From NCBI RefSeq assembly GCF_000203815.1, contig NW_004457624.1, forward strand, positions 2,418,001 through 2,482,000: a stretch of 64,000 nt of DNA. The letters run 5' to 3'. Shown one piece after another: positions 1 through 11,915 of the stretch. Both the position numbers and the translations under genes were made by a program. Each line of letters begins with the position of its first letter. The first letter of the stretch is position 1. The stretch comes from Cavenderia fasciculata. Lineage: Eukaryota > Evosea > Eumycetozoa > Acytosteliales > Cavenderiaceae. Below the pieces are notes generated by a model, which worked only from the letters and a program-made list of their open reading frames with translations, searched no databases and was not told the origin of the DNA.

Positions 1-39
1 AAGAAAAAGAAAAAATAGATAGGAATTATAATAACATAC

Positions 40-695
40 TTAATTTAATAGGATAATCAATCTTTTCGATACAATTCCAAATGACATGGGTGATCAAATG
101 AAGAGAATAACGTTCTATATTGGCACCATAGATTGTTTTGAAACCAATTTGATGTTTTACACGAAGATTTGGATCTTTCAAGATAAAGTATGAAACTTCA
201 ATATCTCTATTTCCATTTCCAAAAATGGTAATCAATGTTGATGTTGGACTCAACTATAAATAACATTTAAAATAATAGATTGGATTAATTACAATAATAA
301 ATATATAAATAAATACAGATTTAATGGGGAATATACACACATTATCACCTTTTAAATAAGAGATTGAATAAACATCGTTCATGTTTACAATCTCGATGGT
401 ATCCTTGGTTTCAACGGTGAACTGAGTATTATTGGTATTCTTTGCAATACAAACTCCTTCAAAGGATCTATTCTTGTTGAGAGTGACGACTAGTGGTTTG
501 TTTAAATATACATTAAGTTGGTTGGCACCACCAAATCCTGCAACTGCTTGAGGTGTGACCGATGGAGCCATCAAAGATGGATCAGATCCAGAAATCAGAG
601 GTGGCTTGGTTTGAAGTGGATCAATGACAATGAATGGTTGATTGAAATCAGTATTTGGAATTTCAAGTTTCGTTGTTCCATTGATCGATATTTTT
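40..695 (-). CDS. Unrecognised protein, incomplete gene at left window edge
   Basis: Two exons are visible on the minus strand, 695..317 and 253..40, joined by a 63-base intron (donor GTATTT, acceptor TTATAG) that keeps the frame. A GTATGT donor at 39 shows the gene continues beyond the window. The 5' side is also incomplete: the open frame before 695 has no ATG and the sequence there looks like an acceptor (TTTCTAG), so a first exon must lie upstream and was not found. The protein is beta-rich with alternating hydrophobic residues. The order of short motifs (a PTSTL-like turn, then a VSYFI strand and a run of alternating strands) faintly recalls the start of DUF4139/MuiA-like domains, but this is a weak inference. 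No signal peptide or TM segment is seen in the visible part. Confidence 0.55.
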
Positions 696-2076
696 CTAGA
701 AATTAGCAAACAAACAAACAAACAAAAAAAGAAATAAAAAAAAAAAAGATAAGAAAGAAAAGTTTTAGTTTTAGTTTTAGTAAAACATCAAGATTAATAT
801 TATATATATTAATATTATATATATTGACCAAGCTGCGCCCAAAGTTAACAAGGTTCTCCCTCTCTCCATCCCTTCCAACACCCTCATTATATCTCTCCTC
901 CTATCGATCGATAGATGACTGTCACGTGATCATGATCTATTGATTGAAAAAGGTTACCTTGTGATTTTGATTTTTTGTTTATCGTAACATATTATTCTTG
1001 AGATTTGAGGTACTGTTATTCCGACCATCTTTAATAGATATAGAATATATTAATTAAAAGAGCAAGTTTAGTTGTATAATTAGAGTTTGAATAATAATAA
1101 AAATAACTAGCTCCAAAAATGAATGAAGTTAATGTTAATATGGGTTCGGGGGTGACTGGAAATTAATTTAATAATTAAATTTTTCATAGCAGTGTTGCGC
1201 ACAGCTGTTGCTGATCCCTTGCCAAGAAACCCCTTTAGTAAAATCATGGTCGAACTTCACTATCAGAGATAGATCGATTATTTCTTTTTATTTTATTTAT
1301 TGTCTGAGATGCATCCTACCACTCCTCTTTTCATGATCAATTTTATACACAACTTTTTATTATTGTGTCTCTCTCTCTGCACACTAGATGTTTGAATCAT
1401 TATTTCCTTTTATCGAAATTTCGCAAATCGACGAATACGGAATTCGTAATTCAGAACGCCCTTCTAAAAAATAAATTAATCGATTAAAATTTTATGGTTG
1501 TCTAATTAGGTGTCTAATGTGATCTAAAAAGTAATTATTATTATTATTAATAAGAATAATTGTTTGTTGTTGTCTTGTATATTCGATTAGGTTAATGATA
1601 AAAGGAAGATCTTCTTGAGGTTTTCTATTTCATTCCTATATCTATCTATCAATCAGTCAGCCACAATCAATCAATCAAGCAATTACATTACCAATATTTA
1701 TTTATTTATTTATTTTAAAGACAGAGTAGATTTGATTTGTAGAGTAGAATAGACACACCTTAATAATCACACACACAACCAACTCACACCACACACACAT
1801 ACATACATACATACATACATACACTGTCGTTCAATTTAAAAGAAGAGTGTAGAATCAAAAACAAACAAAAGAGAACAACACAGACAAGACACATATAGAT
1901 AGAGGAGATATATATTTATATAAAATCTATTCTTATTCTAAATTTAATTACTTTAAAAGTGCTCGAGAAACAAACAAATAATTAAAACCTTACACACTTA
2001 AGAAATCACACACACAAGTTATAGTTTGATTTTAAAAAGACTATATATATATATATTAGAGAGAGAGAGAGAGAGA
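696..2076. other. Intergenic region, promoter side of two diverging genes
   Basis: Mostly AT-rich spacer between the minus-strand gene at the left edge and the plus-strand ABC transporter. It holds a duplicated 15-base unit of the ATTAATATTATATAT type near 791-820, an (ACAT)n run near 1797-1823, and a GC-richer block at about 1185-1265 that is open in more than one frame. The missing first exon of the left gene probably lies here. Directly before 2077 there is a TA run followed by a (GA)n tract. Confidence 0.5.
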
Positions 2077-2603
2077 ATGGGTAGATTTGGAGCAGTCGGA
2101 ATGAAACAGGTTAGGGCCGCAGATATGGAAGAGGGAGGAGGCAACTATACATTAATGCTAAAGGATGCTAAGAGTAGACATAAATACCAAGTACCTCTTT
2201 CAAAGCTATCTGTTGCACTCAAACCACCAAACTTTGATGAGCTCACTCTCAAGAGACCGGCATGGTCAACTGCCCTCATGATGATCACCAGACTCATTCC
2301 CTACTATTGGACAAAGAATTCTTTCAACATTAAAGTCCGTGTAATCATTTCATTATCCATTATCTTTTTTTCAAAAGGAATTAATTTATATGTTCCATTA
2401 TTATTTAAAGTATGTACAAAACTAATTAATTTATAATAATAATAATAATAATAATATGATTAATATATTTCTTTTTCTTTTTCTAGAATATTATAAACGA
2501 AGCAACAATAGGAGTACCAATGAAAACAATTATGTTTTATGGTTTATTACTTATCATTCAAAAATCAGTTTGGGATATTCGTGATGTTATTTTCCAACCT
2601 GTA

Positions 2604-2642
<39 letters not shown>

Positions 2643-4243
2643 GTATTGATTATTTGTATTCTAACAATTAATGTTTTGTTAATTTCTAGGTAACTGATAG
2701 TGCAACAAGAAATGTATCATTGGAAACATTTGATCATTTACAAAAATTATCATTATCATTTCATCATCAAAAGAGAACCGGAGCTATGATCAAGGTTATA
2801 GAGAGAGGTACCAACAGTATAGTGACGTTGCTGTCACTGTTGCTGTTTAATATATTCCCGACTTTGTTGGAGCTTGCAACAGTGTCGGTGTTTCTTTTAT
2901 TTACGTATGGCGCAACCTTTGCATTTATCAATTTGTCGTCATGTGTATTTTATATCATGTTTACGTTGACAGTGACCGAGTGGCGTAACCAGTTTCGTAG
3001 ACTGGCCAACCGAAAAGAAAGCGAAGCTAGCGATGTCAGAATGGACAGTCTTTCCAACTTTGAAACGATAAAGTATTTTACATCGGAAGAGTATGAGCTC
3101 AAGCGATACGATAATGCGTTGCTAGACTACTTTATCATCAATGCCAAGGCGCGTATCACCTACTTTTTCCTTAATGTGGGGCAGTCGACCATCATCACCA
3201 TCGGCACTGTTATGGGCCTGCTATTTTGCACGTATGGAGCGTCGGCAGGTGCACTGACGGTCGGTGACATTATCGCAATCAACACCTACATTGCACAGAT
3301 GTTCCAGCCTCTTGCATGGCTCGGTACCAGCTACCGTATGATTATCCAGTCGTTCACCGACATGGAGTCGCTCATCGAGCTGCTTGAAACCAAGCCAGAG
3401 ATTGTCGACGAGCCCAACGCTCTACCTCTGCTCTACGAGGGTACACTACCATCGGTCGAGTTTAGAAACGTCAGTTTTAGCTACAAAAACGACGACCGAC
3501 TCTTGCTCGACGACATCTCGTTTGTCGTGCCACCCGGCAAGTCTGTTGCCATTGTCGGGCCCACTGGTGCCGGTAAATCAACGATCTTTAGACTACTGTG
3601 TCGGTTCTACGATGTTAAAGGCGGACAAGTATTAGTTGGTGGAAAGGATGTGCGTGACGTACAACAAATATCGCTGCGTCAAGCAATTGGCGTCGTTCCA
3701 CAAGAAGCTATCCTCTTCCACGACACTATCGCATATAATCTGGCATTTGGCAAGCGCGACTGCTCCGATGAAGAGCTCATCGAAGCCGCCAAGCGTGCTC
3801 AAATCTATGATTTCATCGATCAGTCGCCAGAAGGTTTTTCAACGGTCGTCGGCGAGAGAGGTCTCCGTCTTAGTGGTGGAGAAAAGCAACGTGTCTCTAT
3901 TGCACGTACTATCCTAAAGAATCCAGACATTCTCATCCTCGATGAAGCTACCAGTGCGCTCGATGTAAGCACAGAGAAAAAGATACAGGAATCACTCAAT
4001 GACATATCCCAAGGTCGTACCACATTGGTCATTGCTCATCGTCTCTCGACCATCATCAACTGCGATGAAATTCTCGTCCTCAAAGATGGATCAATTATCG
4101 AACGTGGTAATCATCAACAATTATTGGCCGCTCAAGGTGAATATCATCATCTTTGGACTCAACAAGCTGACAAGATTAGTAGTAATAGTAATAGTAGTAA
4201 TAATTCAACCAATAGTCCAGTAAATAATTCATATCGTTTATAA
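2077..4243 (+). CDS. Half-size ABC transporter, ABCB6/Atm1 (HMT1) type
   Basis: Three exons (2077..2409, 2487..2600, 2690..4243) give a 666-residue half transporter with one membrane domain followed by one nucleotide-binding domain. Roughly residues 80-360 carry the hydrophobic segments. The ATPase domain shows Walker A GPTGAGKST (about residue 438), signature LSGGEKQRV (about 542), Walker B LILDEATSALD (about 565) and the H-loop AHRLST (about 597). The TM-to-NBD linker (YRMIIQSFTDMESL) and the NBD match the ABCB6/HMT1 branch better than ABCB7, although the extra N-terminal TM domain of ABCB6 is absent. Family members sit in mitochondrial or endolysosomal membranes and export glutathione, heme-related or metal-conjugated compounds; the substrate here is unknown. 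The ATG at 2077 was chosen because it follows a GA tract and the open frame upstream is simple repeat. Intron 2 contains an (ATT)n run. Confidence 0.93.
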
Positions 4244-4710
4244 ACAAAAATATAGTACTTTTAATAAGTCCCGGTCGTATCATGTATTAACTAACACTCT
4301 AAATAAATTATTAATTTAATTATTATTTTTTCCCCTCATGTCTGCATCATTGTGTACGTGATCTAAATGTTCTTTACATTCTTCACAATAAAACTCCCCT
4401 TATAAAAATTTTAGGCAGTTAGTAGCATCACACTTCTCCTGTTCCCACTTCTACTACTACAACTACGTTGAAGTTCAACTTCTTCATATCTTCAATAAAT
4501 ATGTTTTGAAAATAGGAAATAATAAAATTTTGATAAATCTACCGTTCTTTAAGAATATATAAAGGTGTGTAGATCAGATCGGACACTAAAAATCCAGTCA
4601 GTTTAATATTTCAAATCAAATTTAATACAGAAAATAAAAATGTTATTAAAAATGTTGAAAATATGTAAAGATATCCATAGTTTACAATTTTGTATTAATA
4701 ATTATGATTT
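4244..4710. other. Spacer between convergent genes
   Basis: Lies between the 3' ends of the ABC transporter and the four-TM gene. Apart from the short Cys/His-rich coding-like fragment listed separately at 4316-4450 it is AT-rich and shows nothing else I can support. Confidence 0.5.
4316..4450 (-). pseudogene. Cys/His-rich zinc-finger-like fragment
   Basis: Read on the minus strand from 4450 there is a coding-like stretch with cysteine pairs spaced C-x4-C, then C-x2-C, followed by a histidine-rich helix-like segment (CEECKEHLDHVHNDADMRGK) and a stop at 4316-4318. The two halves share one frame but are separated by an in-frame TAA at 4400-4402, so as read it is broken, unless a short intron removes the stop. 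I do not recognise the family. It could be a decayed copy of a zinc-finger protein or an exon of an unrecognised small gene. Confidence 0.3.
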
Positions 4711-5556
4711 TTATTTCATAGGGATGGAGGAGGATTGAGGCGTACGGTTGTTATAGTTGGCAAATAATAATGAAACGATTCCACCAATCAAAACCAGAGC
4801 CGTACTCACTACCACGACAGCCCATCCAGTGTATGGTCCACCTTTTCCATATTGATTGTCAAAGACAAATGTGAATTTTTCATGACTACAATTATAAACA
4901 GTACCACAATCACTATAGGAAACAGGAAATAATTTAACGAGTAAATATTGGCTAGTACTAGATTACTTGAATAAAAACTTAAAGAATATTTTATATTCTA
5001 TCCTACACGAATAATACATACTCTAAACGAGCTTTGCTCGAAGCGAAAAAGGTACACATTGACGCCAAACACAATAATAGGGAGACCACTGGAAGGACGA
5101 TCTTTGTGATGGTTGGCAATGGCAATGGGATTTTGGCGAGAATACCCGCCAACGAAAGTATGATAAACAACAATGTCAAGCTGACACTCAACCAAGCGGC
5201 TATTGCAAACCCAAAACATATTTTTAATATTCTTGGAAAATTATAATGATAGCTCTCGATTACTTCCATGAAATGAATACCCCTATGAACATAATCATAA
5301 ATATCACCATGGTAGACAATATTGACATGGTTATAGGAAAAAAAAACTTCTATAATATCATCGTCCTCTCCATCTTGAATACGATACCAATAGGTGTTAA
5401 ATGATACTATAAGTAGTATCCTACAATAAAAAATGAAAGAAGAGATAAAGATACATTTTTAAATTAACATTTGAAAATTAAATTATTTGTACTGTGAAGT
5501 TACCAAGCAATTCCAAATAGTAAAAATAAAGCTGCACTTGTCCATTTGAAGTTCAT
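4711..5556 (-). CDS. Predicted four-TM membrane protein
   Basis: Three exons (5556..5504, 5420..5022, 4912..4711) encode 217 residues. The first exon supplies an N-terminal hydrophobic segment (MNFKWTSAALFLLFGIAWIL) with the splice inside the Trp codon. A polar loop of about 50 residues follows, rich in acidic, Tyr and His residues. Then come two adjacent strongly hydrophobic segments in the middle exon, a small Cys-containing loop (DCGTVYNCSH) and a final TM helix before a short polar tail. This tetraspan layout, with the cysteine pair in a luminal or extracellular loop, recalls claudin/PMP22 or SUR7-like folds, but I see no diagnostic motif and infer only a four-pass membrane protein. A pyrimidine-rich tract precedes the start. 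Confidence 0.75.
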
Positions 5557-6109
5557 TCTTGAAGAAGAGATAGAGAGAGAGAGAACAACTAAATTGATTG
5601 ATTGATTTATAAATAATTGTTGAATAAAAATAATGTGTAGGTGGTCCTTGTTGCGTGATTATCAACTTTTTTACCACATCAACTCTTTTTTGATCTCGGA
5701 TCAACTTGGTTTAAGAAAAAAATTAAAAAAAATTTAGAGATCAAAGTCCCGATAGGAACACAGTATGGTCGACAAAAGGTCAAATGATTGAACATCAACA
5801 TTGCAAAAAAGAGGTCAAGAGAAAAAATACTGTTTATAGGGAATGATTCATTGAATCAATTTGATTTAAACACTGAGTGTGGTGTGAATACTACACTTGT
5901 GTACACGTGTACTAATTTTACAGTCTAATTCCTACATACCTAAAGACCAAGTGGTTGTTTAACTTTATATTTAATAATAAAATCTATACTAATTCTGGAA
6001 ATTAAATTAAAATACAGAAAATAAAAATGTAATTAAAAAAAAGTGAAGCTCATTGAATCATTCTACATTTTCATGTGAAAGAAGAGAAATTATAGTATAG
6101 GGTACACTT
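5557..6109. other. Divergent promoter region
   Basis: Spacer between the starts of the four-TM gene (minus) and the Sec23-like gene (plus). It contains a (GA)n tract near 5571-5583 and AT-rich sequence. A duplicated phrase (aaaatacagaaaataaaaatg type) resembles one near 4620. No gene is visible. Confidence 0.45.
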
Positions 6110-6380
6110 ATGAATAGTAACAATTCTTCTTCTTCTTCTTCAACATTGAATCAATCATTTCAATCATTATCATTAAAGGATGAACAACAACAACAACAAC
6201 AACAATCATCCTATGACAATAATGAATCAACAACATTGGATATGTCATTGTTGAATGAATCGATAGGAGGATCTACTGGAGGAGATGTATCAAGTAATAG
6301 TTCAACTCCATCTATATCATGGTTTAATTCAATTGGTAGGTTTGTCAGTGAAAGATTAAACCATCACCTTTCAAATGATC

Positions 6381-6421
<41 letters not shown>

Positions 6422-9191
6422 GTTGATCAATACTCTTCAACACAATCAAACTATATCAATCAATATAATAATACATATATAGAATCATCTTCATCTTCTT
6501 TGTCTTCTTCAAATTTGATATATCCATCAGTACTATTTTCATCAAAGTTATTAATGAATAGATCTGAAAAGGTAAACAAATCACATCTACCCAATGGATT
6601 TCTATTATCACCTTTTAATAGACCTGTATCATCTTCTTCAATATCCTCTTCTTTACATCCACTTCCACCAACTTGCCATCATTGTCATTCCTATGTCAAT
6701 ATGTATTGTAAATTTGAAAAGACTGTACACCAAGGAACAGAAAATCATCGTTGGGTATGTTCAGTATGCAACAAGATCAATAATATTGATAATGGAACAA
6801 GTGGAGTACGATCAATTTGGGAGGTCAAACAAGGTGTTGGATGGTGGGCAACTTCTGGATTCAAGAATGTATTATCAAGTGATTCATTTGATATTAAAGT
6901 TCCAAGTAAACATAATCTTGTAATATCAGATCGTCAACAACAACAACTAAATAATAATAATAATAATAACTCTAGTCTAGACAATTCAATAGATTCTATC
7001 AATTTAAATGATTCTATATCAATTTTAAATAATGATGTTTCTCCCTCTTCTTCTTCTTCTCAACAAGAGAATAATAATATAAATGTAGAAATGGATAATT
7101 ACCCAACCAATCCAAATTTATATATATTTGTAATTGATGAAACAATGCCTGTAGAAGATCTACAAAAGGTATTAAAAGCAATTCAACAATTGGTAAAACA
7201 AGATATACCAAAGGAGAGTTTAATCTCTTTAATATCATTTTCAAAAATAATATCAATGTATGAATTGGGTCAATCACATCAACCGTTCACATCATCTGAA
7301 GTAGTATCAGGATTTAAATCAATAGATGATCAATATGTATTCAAACTAAAGAGAAGAAAGAAAATATTCATGGAATCGATTGCAACGGGATGGGATCGAT
7401 TTGAAAGAGCATTCCAATCAATCATCGAATCAAATAGTGTTTTGGATGGAGTACCTTTTGTCAATCGAAATTTTAGATCATTGGGTGTGGCTATAGAATG
7501 TGCATCGGCACTTTCATCTCATGCTCAAACCAATGGAGGACGTATCTTTACCTTTTTATCTGGTGAACCAAACTATGGACCTGGTGCCCTCCAATTCAAT
7601 TCTAAACATATTTTTAATCCATCTTCATCGTTGTCCTACGAAGAACAAGATGAAGACAATGACCATAATATTGTTCAATCACAATACTATACCAATCTTG
7701 GTGAAAAGGCAAATCAAAAATCAATGTCTGTCGATATTCATTTCTGTGGATTCAATCATTTCTTGTCAAAATACATATCACCCCTTGTATTTCCATCTGG
7801 TTACATGTATATGTGTCATGAACGTGATAATGAAGAAACAAATAGTCATTTCTTTACAAATTTTATTTATTCAAATTTAAAAAATTCAATTCAAAACAGT
7901 ATGGAAAAAAAGAAAAAAAAAGAAAATAGAGAGAATACTATTTATTTAATATTTATATACTTTTTCTTTTTTTATTTTTAGATAATGGAAAATATTCAAG
8001 ATTAGATATTCATTGTCCAGATTCAATTGGATTAAATCATATAATTGGACCAATATTTAAAACTAAATTATCAAATAATCAACAATCAAAGAATACCAAA
8101 TATTTGGTAAAGAATTTACCAATCAATAGTGACAAGTATACAAGCTTTGATATTACATCCCTGCAAAAAGATGTTTGTCTATCAATCTATTATCAACTAT
8201 TGGATGATATTCCTCAAGATTTTATTCATATTCAATTTGTTATTAATTTTTTGGATAATTTTGATAATAGAGTATTAAGAGTAATAACAAAAAGAATAGA
8301 AATAACAGGAAATTGGGAAAAATATTTAAATTCTTTAGATTTTGATGTTGTATCGGTTCTCTTGGTAAAGAAATCAATTATAAAATCAATTAAAGAACCA
8401 ACACCAATTCATACAAACAATCAAAAGGAATTGGACAAGGAATTAAAGAAAATATGTTATCATTCAAGTATAATTCAAAAAGGTTGGTTTAGAACAACTG
8501 TAACATTACCACCAATATTAAAAGAATTAATTAAAAGGTACAAAAAAAAACAAAAAAAAATAACAAATATTTGTTGAATTCAACTAATTTCATCTCCTTT
8601 GTTTAGAATCTATTTAATAAGAAATAATATATTTTATGGATCATTAATTCAAAATGAAGATGATTTTGAAATGTTAAAATCATTATTTATTTCATCAAAT
8701 TTTATGACATCTACAACATTATTGTCACCAAAACTATTATATGTTCCTCCACACAACTTTGAACATTTTATTCAAGTTCCATTGGATCTTACCTATTTGG
8801 AAGAAAATAATGTCTTAATTTTCGACAATTTTACAACTGTATCTCTATTTGTTGGTTCCAAAGTTGATAGAACAAGTGAACGAGTTAAAGTTGCCCAATC
8901 ATTTATTCAAACTAAAATTCAAAATAGAATTCCATGTCCTCATATTTTAGTTTTTAATGTAAACATTTAAACTTTAAAAAACACTATTATCCAGTTTATT
9001 TATTTACTTTTTTATTTATTTAGGAAAATGAACATTCATCAAGATGGATAAAATGTAGATTATTAGATTCAAATGATTTACCAGATGGTAATTTAAATCA
9101 AGAATATTTGGATATACCAAGATCGATAAATTATTTTTCAAATGATGAACCATCATATGCTCAATTTGAGAAATCAATTACTACTCACTAA
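6110..9191 (+). CDS. Divergent Sec23/Sec24-like COPII coat protein
   Basis: Four exons (6110..7898, 7982..8537, 8607..8958, 9024..9191) join in frame to 954 residues. The N-terminal 180 residues are low complexity (poly-Q, S, N). A zinc finger of the Sec23/24 kind follows: CHHC at about residue 189 and CSVC at about 217. A vWA/trunk-like segment begins near residue 340 (LYIFVIDETM). The later exons read as the beta-sandwich, helical and gelsolin-like parts expected of the family (for example a helix with DFDVVSVLLVKKSI and the strand IYLIRNNIFYGSL). Sec23/Sec24 form the inner COPII coat that sorts cargo from the ER. This copy is much less conserved than true Sec23 or Sec24 and has poly-N/poly-S inserts, so it may be a specialised paralog. 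It could be assigned to either sister family; I am confident only of the superfamily. Confidence 0.75.
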
Positions 9192-10019
9192 AATAAAAAG
9201 ATTAGAAGTGGTAATAATAATAATTCAACCAATAATAGTCCAGCCAACCATTTATATATCATTTATAACTACATACTAGCAAATATAAATAATAAATTTA
9301 CTAGTTACTAAATTAGGTAAAAGCTTGTTATAAGTAGAATCATTTTTTTAATTACTCAAAAAATGATATTTTCTTTATTAAAATCTCTCATTATTTGGTT
9401 TTGTAGAAAAGTTTTGCATTTGTTAATGTACATTCTTAGGAAATGGAATGAAAAAAAAATCTTTTTTAATTTTATTGGATAATTACTAATTTTCTAGTTT
9501 CTTTTTTTTTTTACAATGGAAGACGAAGATTTTATTGTATCAATTAGATTCTCCCCAACTCCCACCATTAGCCAAATTGCATATAGCTAATGTTTTGGCA
9601 AACTATGTTGGAACACCACTAGGCCAGCTTCAACAGGACAACAATTTCCCTCCAACATTCTCCATTCGAAACCTCTCGGCTGTACTCAACTTCCACTAGG
9701 TATTTCTGATTGTGGCCCGTTCTTTTACAAGAGAACCAGGTATGTAGTCAACTTTAAATATAAAATCTCTCTACTGATTCTAATTCATATAGATTTAGGT
9801 GAGGTAGTTGTAGAAAGAGGAGAAAGGATTTTAGAATATCGTGGAAGTTAACTTGAATGGTTCCCAGTATACAAAGAATAGAGATTAGTCCTATTAGAGT
9901 CAATAGTCTAAATACTTGTTCAAATAATAATAAAGCAATTTATTGTTCACTCTTCATATTTTAGACTACCATTTTCAGGTTTATTAATACTTTTATTTGG
10001 ACCTTCTTTATTTTTATTT
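9192..10019. other. Spacer containing a coding remnant
   Basis: AT-rich region between the convergent Sec23-like and G-alpha genes. The central part holds the broken coding stretch listed separately; the rest shows no supported feature. Confidence 0.45.
9498..9851 (+). pseudogene. Remnant of an unrecognised protein gene
   Basis: After an acceptor-like TTTCTAG there is an open frame without ATG that reads like a globular protein (YQLDSPQLPPLAKLHIANVL and NNFPPTFSIRNLSAV), ending at a TAG near 9698. The same frame stays coding-like after that stop (VFLIVARSFTREP), then a GTATGT...ATATAG intron joins in frame to DLGEVVVERGERILEYRGS and a final TAA at 9849-9851. The continuity on both sides of the TAG, including a correct splice, suggests a once intact gene interrupted by a nonsense codon, with its 5' part lost. 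I do not recognise the family. Confidence 0.35.
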
Positions 10020-11915
10020 TTATGTATAACTATCAAGAATTTTAGAAATAATAATATCTTGAACAGAATTGAAAACAGTTTCAAAGGATTTTGAATCAGT
10101 GGCACAAGTAAAGTGGAAATATATGTATCTTGAATGATCCTTTCCTTTCTTTTTACTAAGGAAATTATTTTTGATATAGTTGGAAGCCTTGTCAAACGAT
10201 TGGTCGTCTTTGTAATCGGGGAAACAATTTTGGATCGATACACCACGCTTGAGCTTTTCACGGAAGATGTCTATTTTGTTGAGGAAGAGAATGATGGATG
10301 ACTTTGGGGAGATGGGATCGTTGCATATTTGGTCAAAGAGGTTGAGACTTTCGTGTAGACGATTAGTGTGGTTGTCTTCGACCAACACCTGGTCATACTC
10401 TGAGATGGCGGCCACAAAAATAATGGCAGTGACATCGTCAAAGAAATTAATCCATTTTTTACGCTCACCACGTTGTCCAGCAACATCAATGATACGGAAT
10501 ATAACCTCGCCCACCTTAAAGTCAGTCTCGACCACACCATTCGTGGTGGAGCGACTCTTGAGAATATCCAAGCTGGTGGGAGAGTATCCCGGCTTGCCAA
10601 TACGTCTGATTTCATTTAAATAGTATTGGGTCGCCTCGTGCATATGAAGATGTTGTGCCTTGATCAACACCTCGTTTTGAACCACCAAATCGGCCCAAAT
10701 GTTAATAATGAATTGACAAATGTTTGCCGGTATTCCATTTTCCTCTATTTGTAAATAATCTTCTGTCAAAGATCCAGTAGTAGTGGTTGCACCTCCACTA
10801 TTGCTGCTGTTGTTACGGCTGTGTTGTTTGGGAGTAGAGGATTGATCCGCAATGCTTAAATCGGCCAATGAATTTTCTAATATTTTTGTTGTGTTACCAG
10901 ACAAACCCGGTGACTGGGGTGGAGTAGAGTTGGATAGAGTAACACTACCTCTGTTTGACTTTACAAAGAGGACGCCTGGACGGTTGGCCACATAGTTTCT
11001 GAACCATCCGAGGTAGCTCGTGACGGATGCACGTGTATCAGCAGAGACACCCAAGTTTTGATCTTCGTCGACGATGCTGGCGATAATGCCAACGCCATCC
11101 AATAGATTACGTTGTACCAATTGTCTGTAGAAATCCTTTTCCTCGGGCAAGAAACCCTTGTGATGAAGAATTTTCATTTGTTTGACAATCGTACTCTTGC
11201 CAGATTCACCGGTTCCAAGTAGTAAGAGTTTGAGAACAGCCAACGTACTTCTATTCTTGAGGTCGGATTGTATAGATTTTTCAATAGACTTGTGTCTCGA
11301 TGACTTGATATCGTCGCTTTCGTCAACCATACCTGCAGCCTCTCTAATACTCTCTATCCATTGTTGTTTTTGTTGTTTTGATGATGCAGATATAATCCAT
11401 GATTTTCCTTCACATGTCTCTATTATAAAACAAAATTCTCTTGATGATGATGATGATGATGGTGTAGTTGATGTTGTTGATGCTGTCAACGATGATGATG
11501 ATGAAGACGACGAAGATGAAGAAGAAGATTGGTTACCCTTTTGGTAATCATTTACTTTACAATTATACAATGGTATTTTACCTTGAGGTTGATGATTTGA
11601 TTCTTTCTAAAAAATAAATAAACAAACAAATTAATACACACACCATTGTCACTGACACTACTAAACAACATACATTTTCATCAACAAAATATTCCATAAA
11701 ACTAGCTCCATACTTTAATACAAATAATCTTAACTTCCAATTCTTTACAACTATATATCGATAGGATAGAAGAAGGTTAATATTTATTGACAACAAGAAT
11801 CGATATTATGAAGACGATGATATTTACCATGACCCTTTTTACAAAGATATGCTCTGAGTATAGGTTTATTTAGAGATAATGAAGAATTGGAAGGTGATGT
11901 TGATATAGGTTCCAT
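10020..11915 (-). CDS. PH domain fused to heterotrimeric G-protein alpha subunit
   Basis: Three exons (11915..11828, 11750..11674, 11606..10020) join in phase to 583 residues. Residues about 18-146 form a PH domain: AYLCKKGHVVKNWKLRLFVL at the start, a FMEYFVDE strand, a poly-Ser insert, then FCFIIETCEGKSWIISASS and the closing Trp helix (QWIESIREA). A G-alpha domain follows with P-loop GTGESGKST (about 186-194), switch I RSTTNG with the catalytic Arg, switch II DVAGQRGERKKW (the first Gly of the usual DVGGQR is Ala, the Gln is kept), NKID and TCATD. The helical domain has an insert of about 70 residues rich in Ser/Thr/Pro. Ordinary G-alphas start with Met-Gly and are lipid-modified; here the PH domain occupies that end and may supply membrane binding. 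Both junctions are supported by frame and splice sites. A GA tract lies upstream of the start. Confidence 0.92.

Noticed and set aside
1185-1265. Possible snRNA (U4-like GCGCA phrase) or exon
   Set aside because: The likeness to U4 is limited to a few bases and the conserved remainder is missing; the exon reading is ambiguous between strands.
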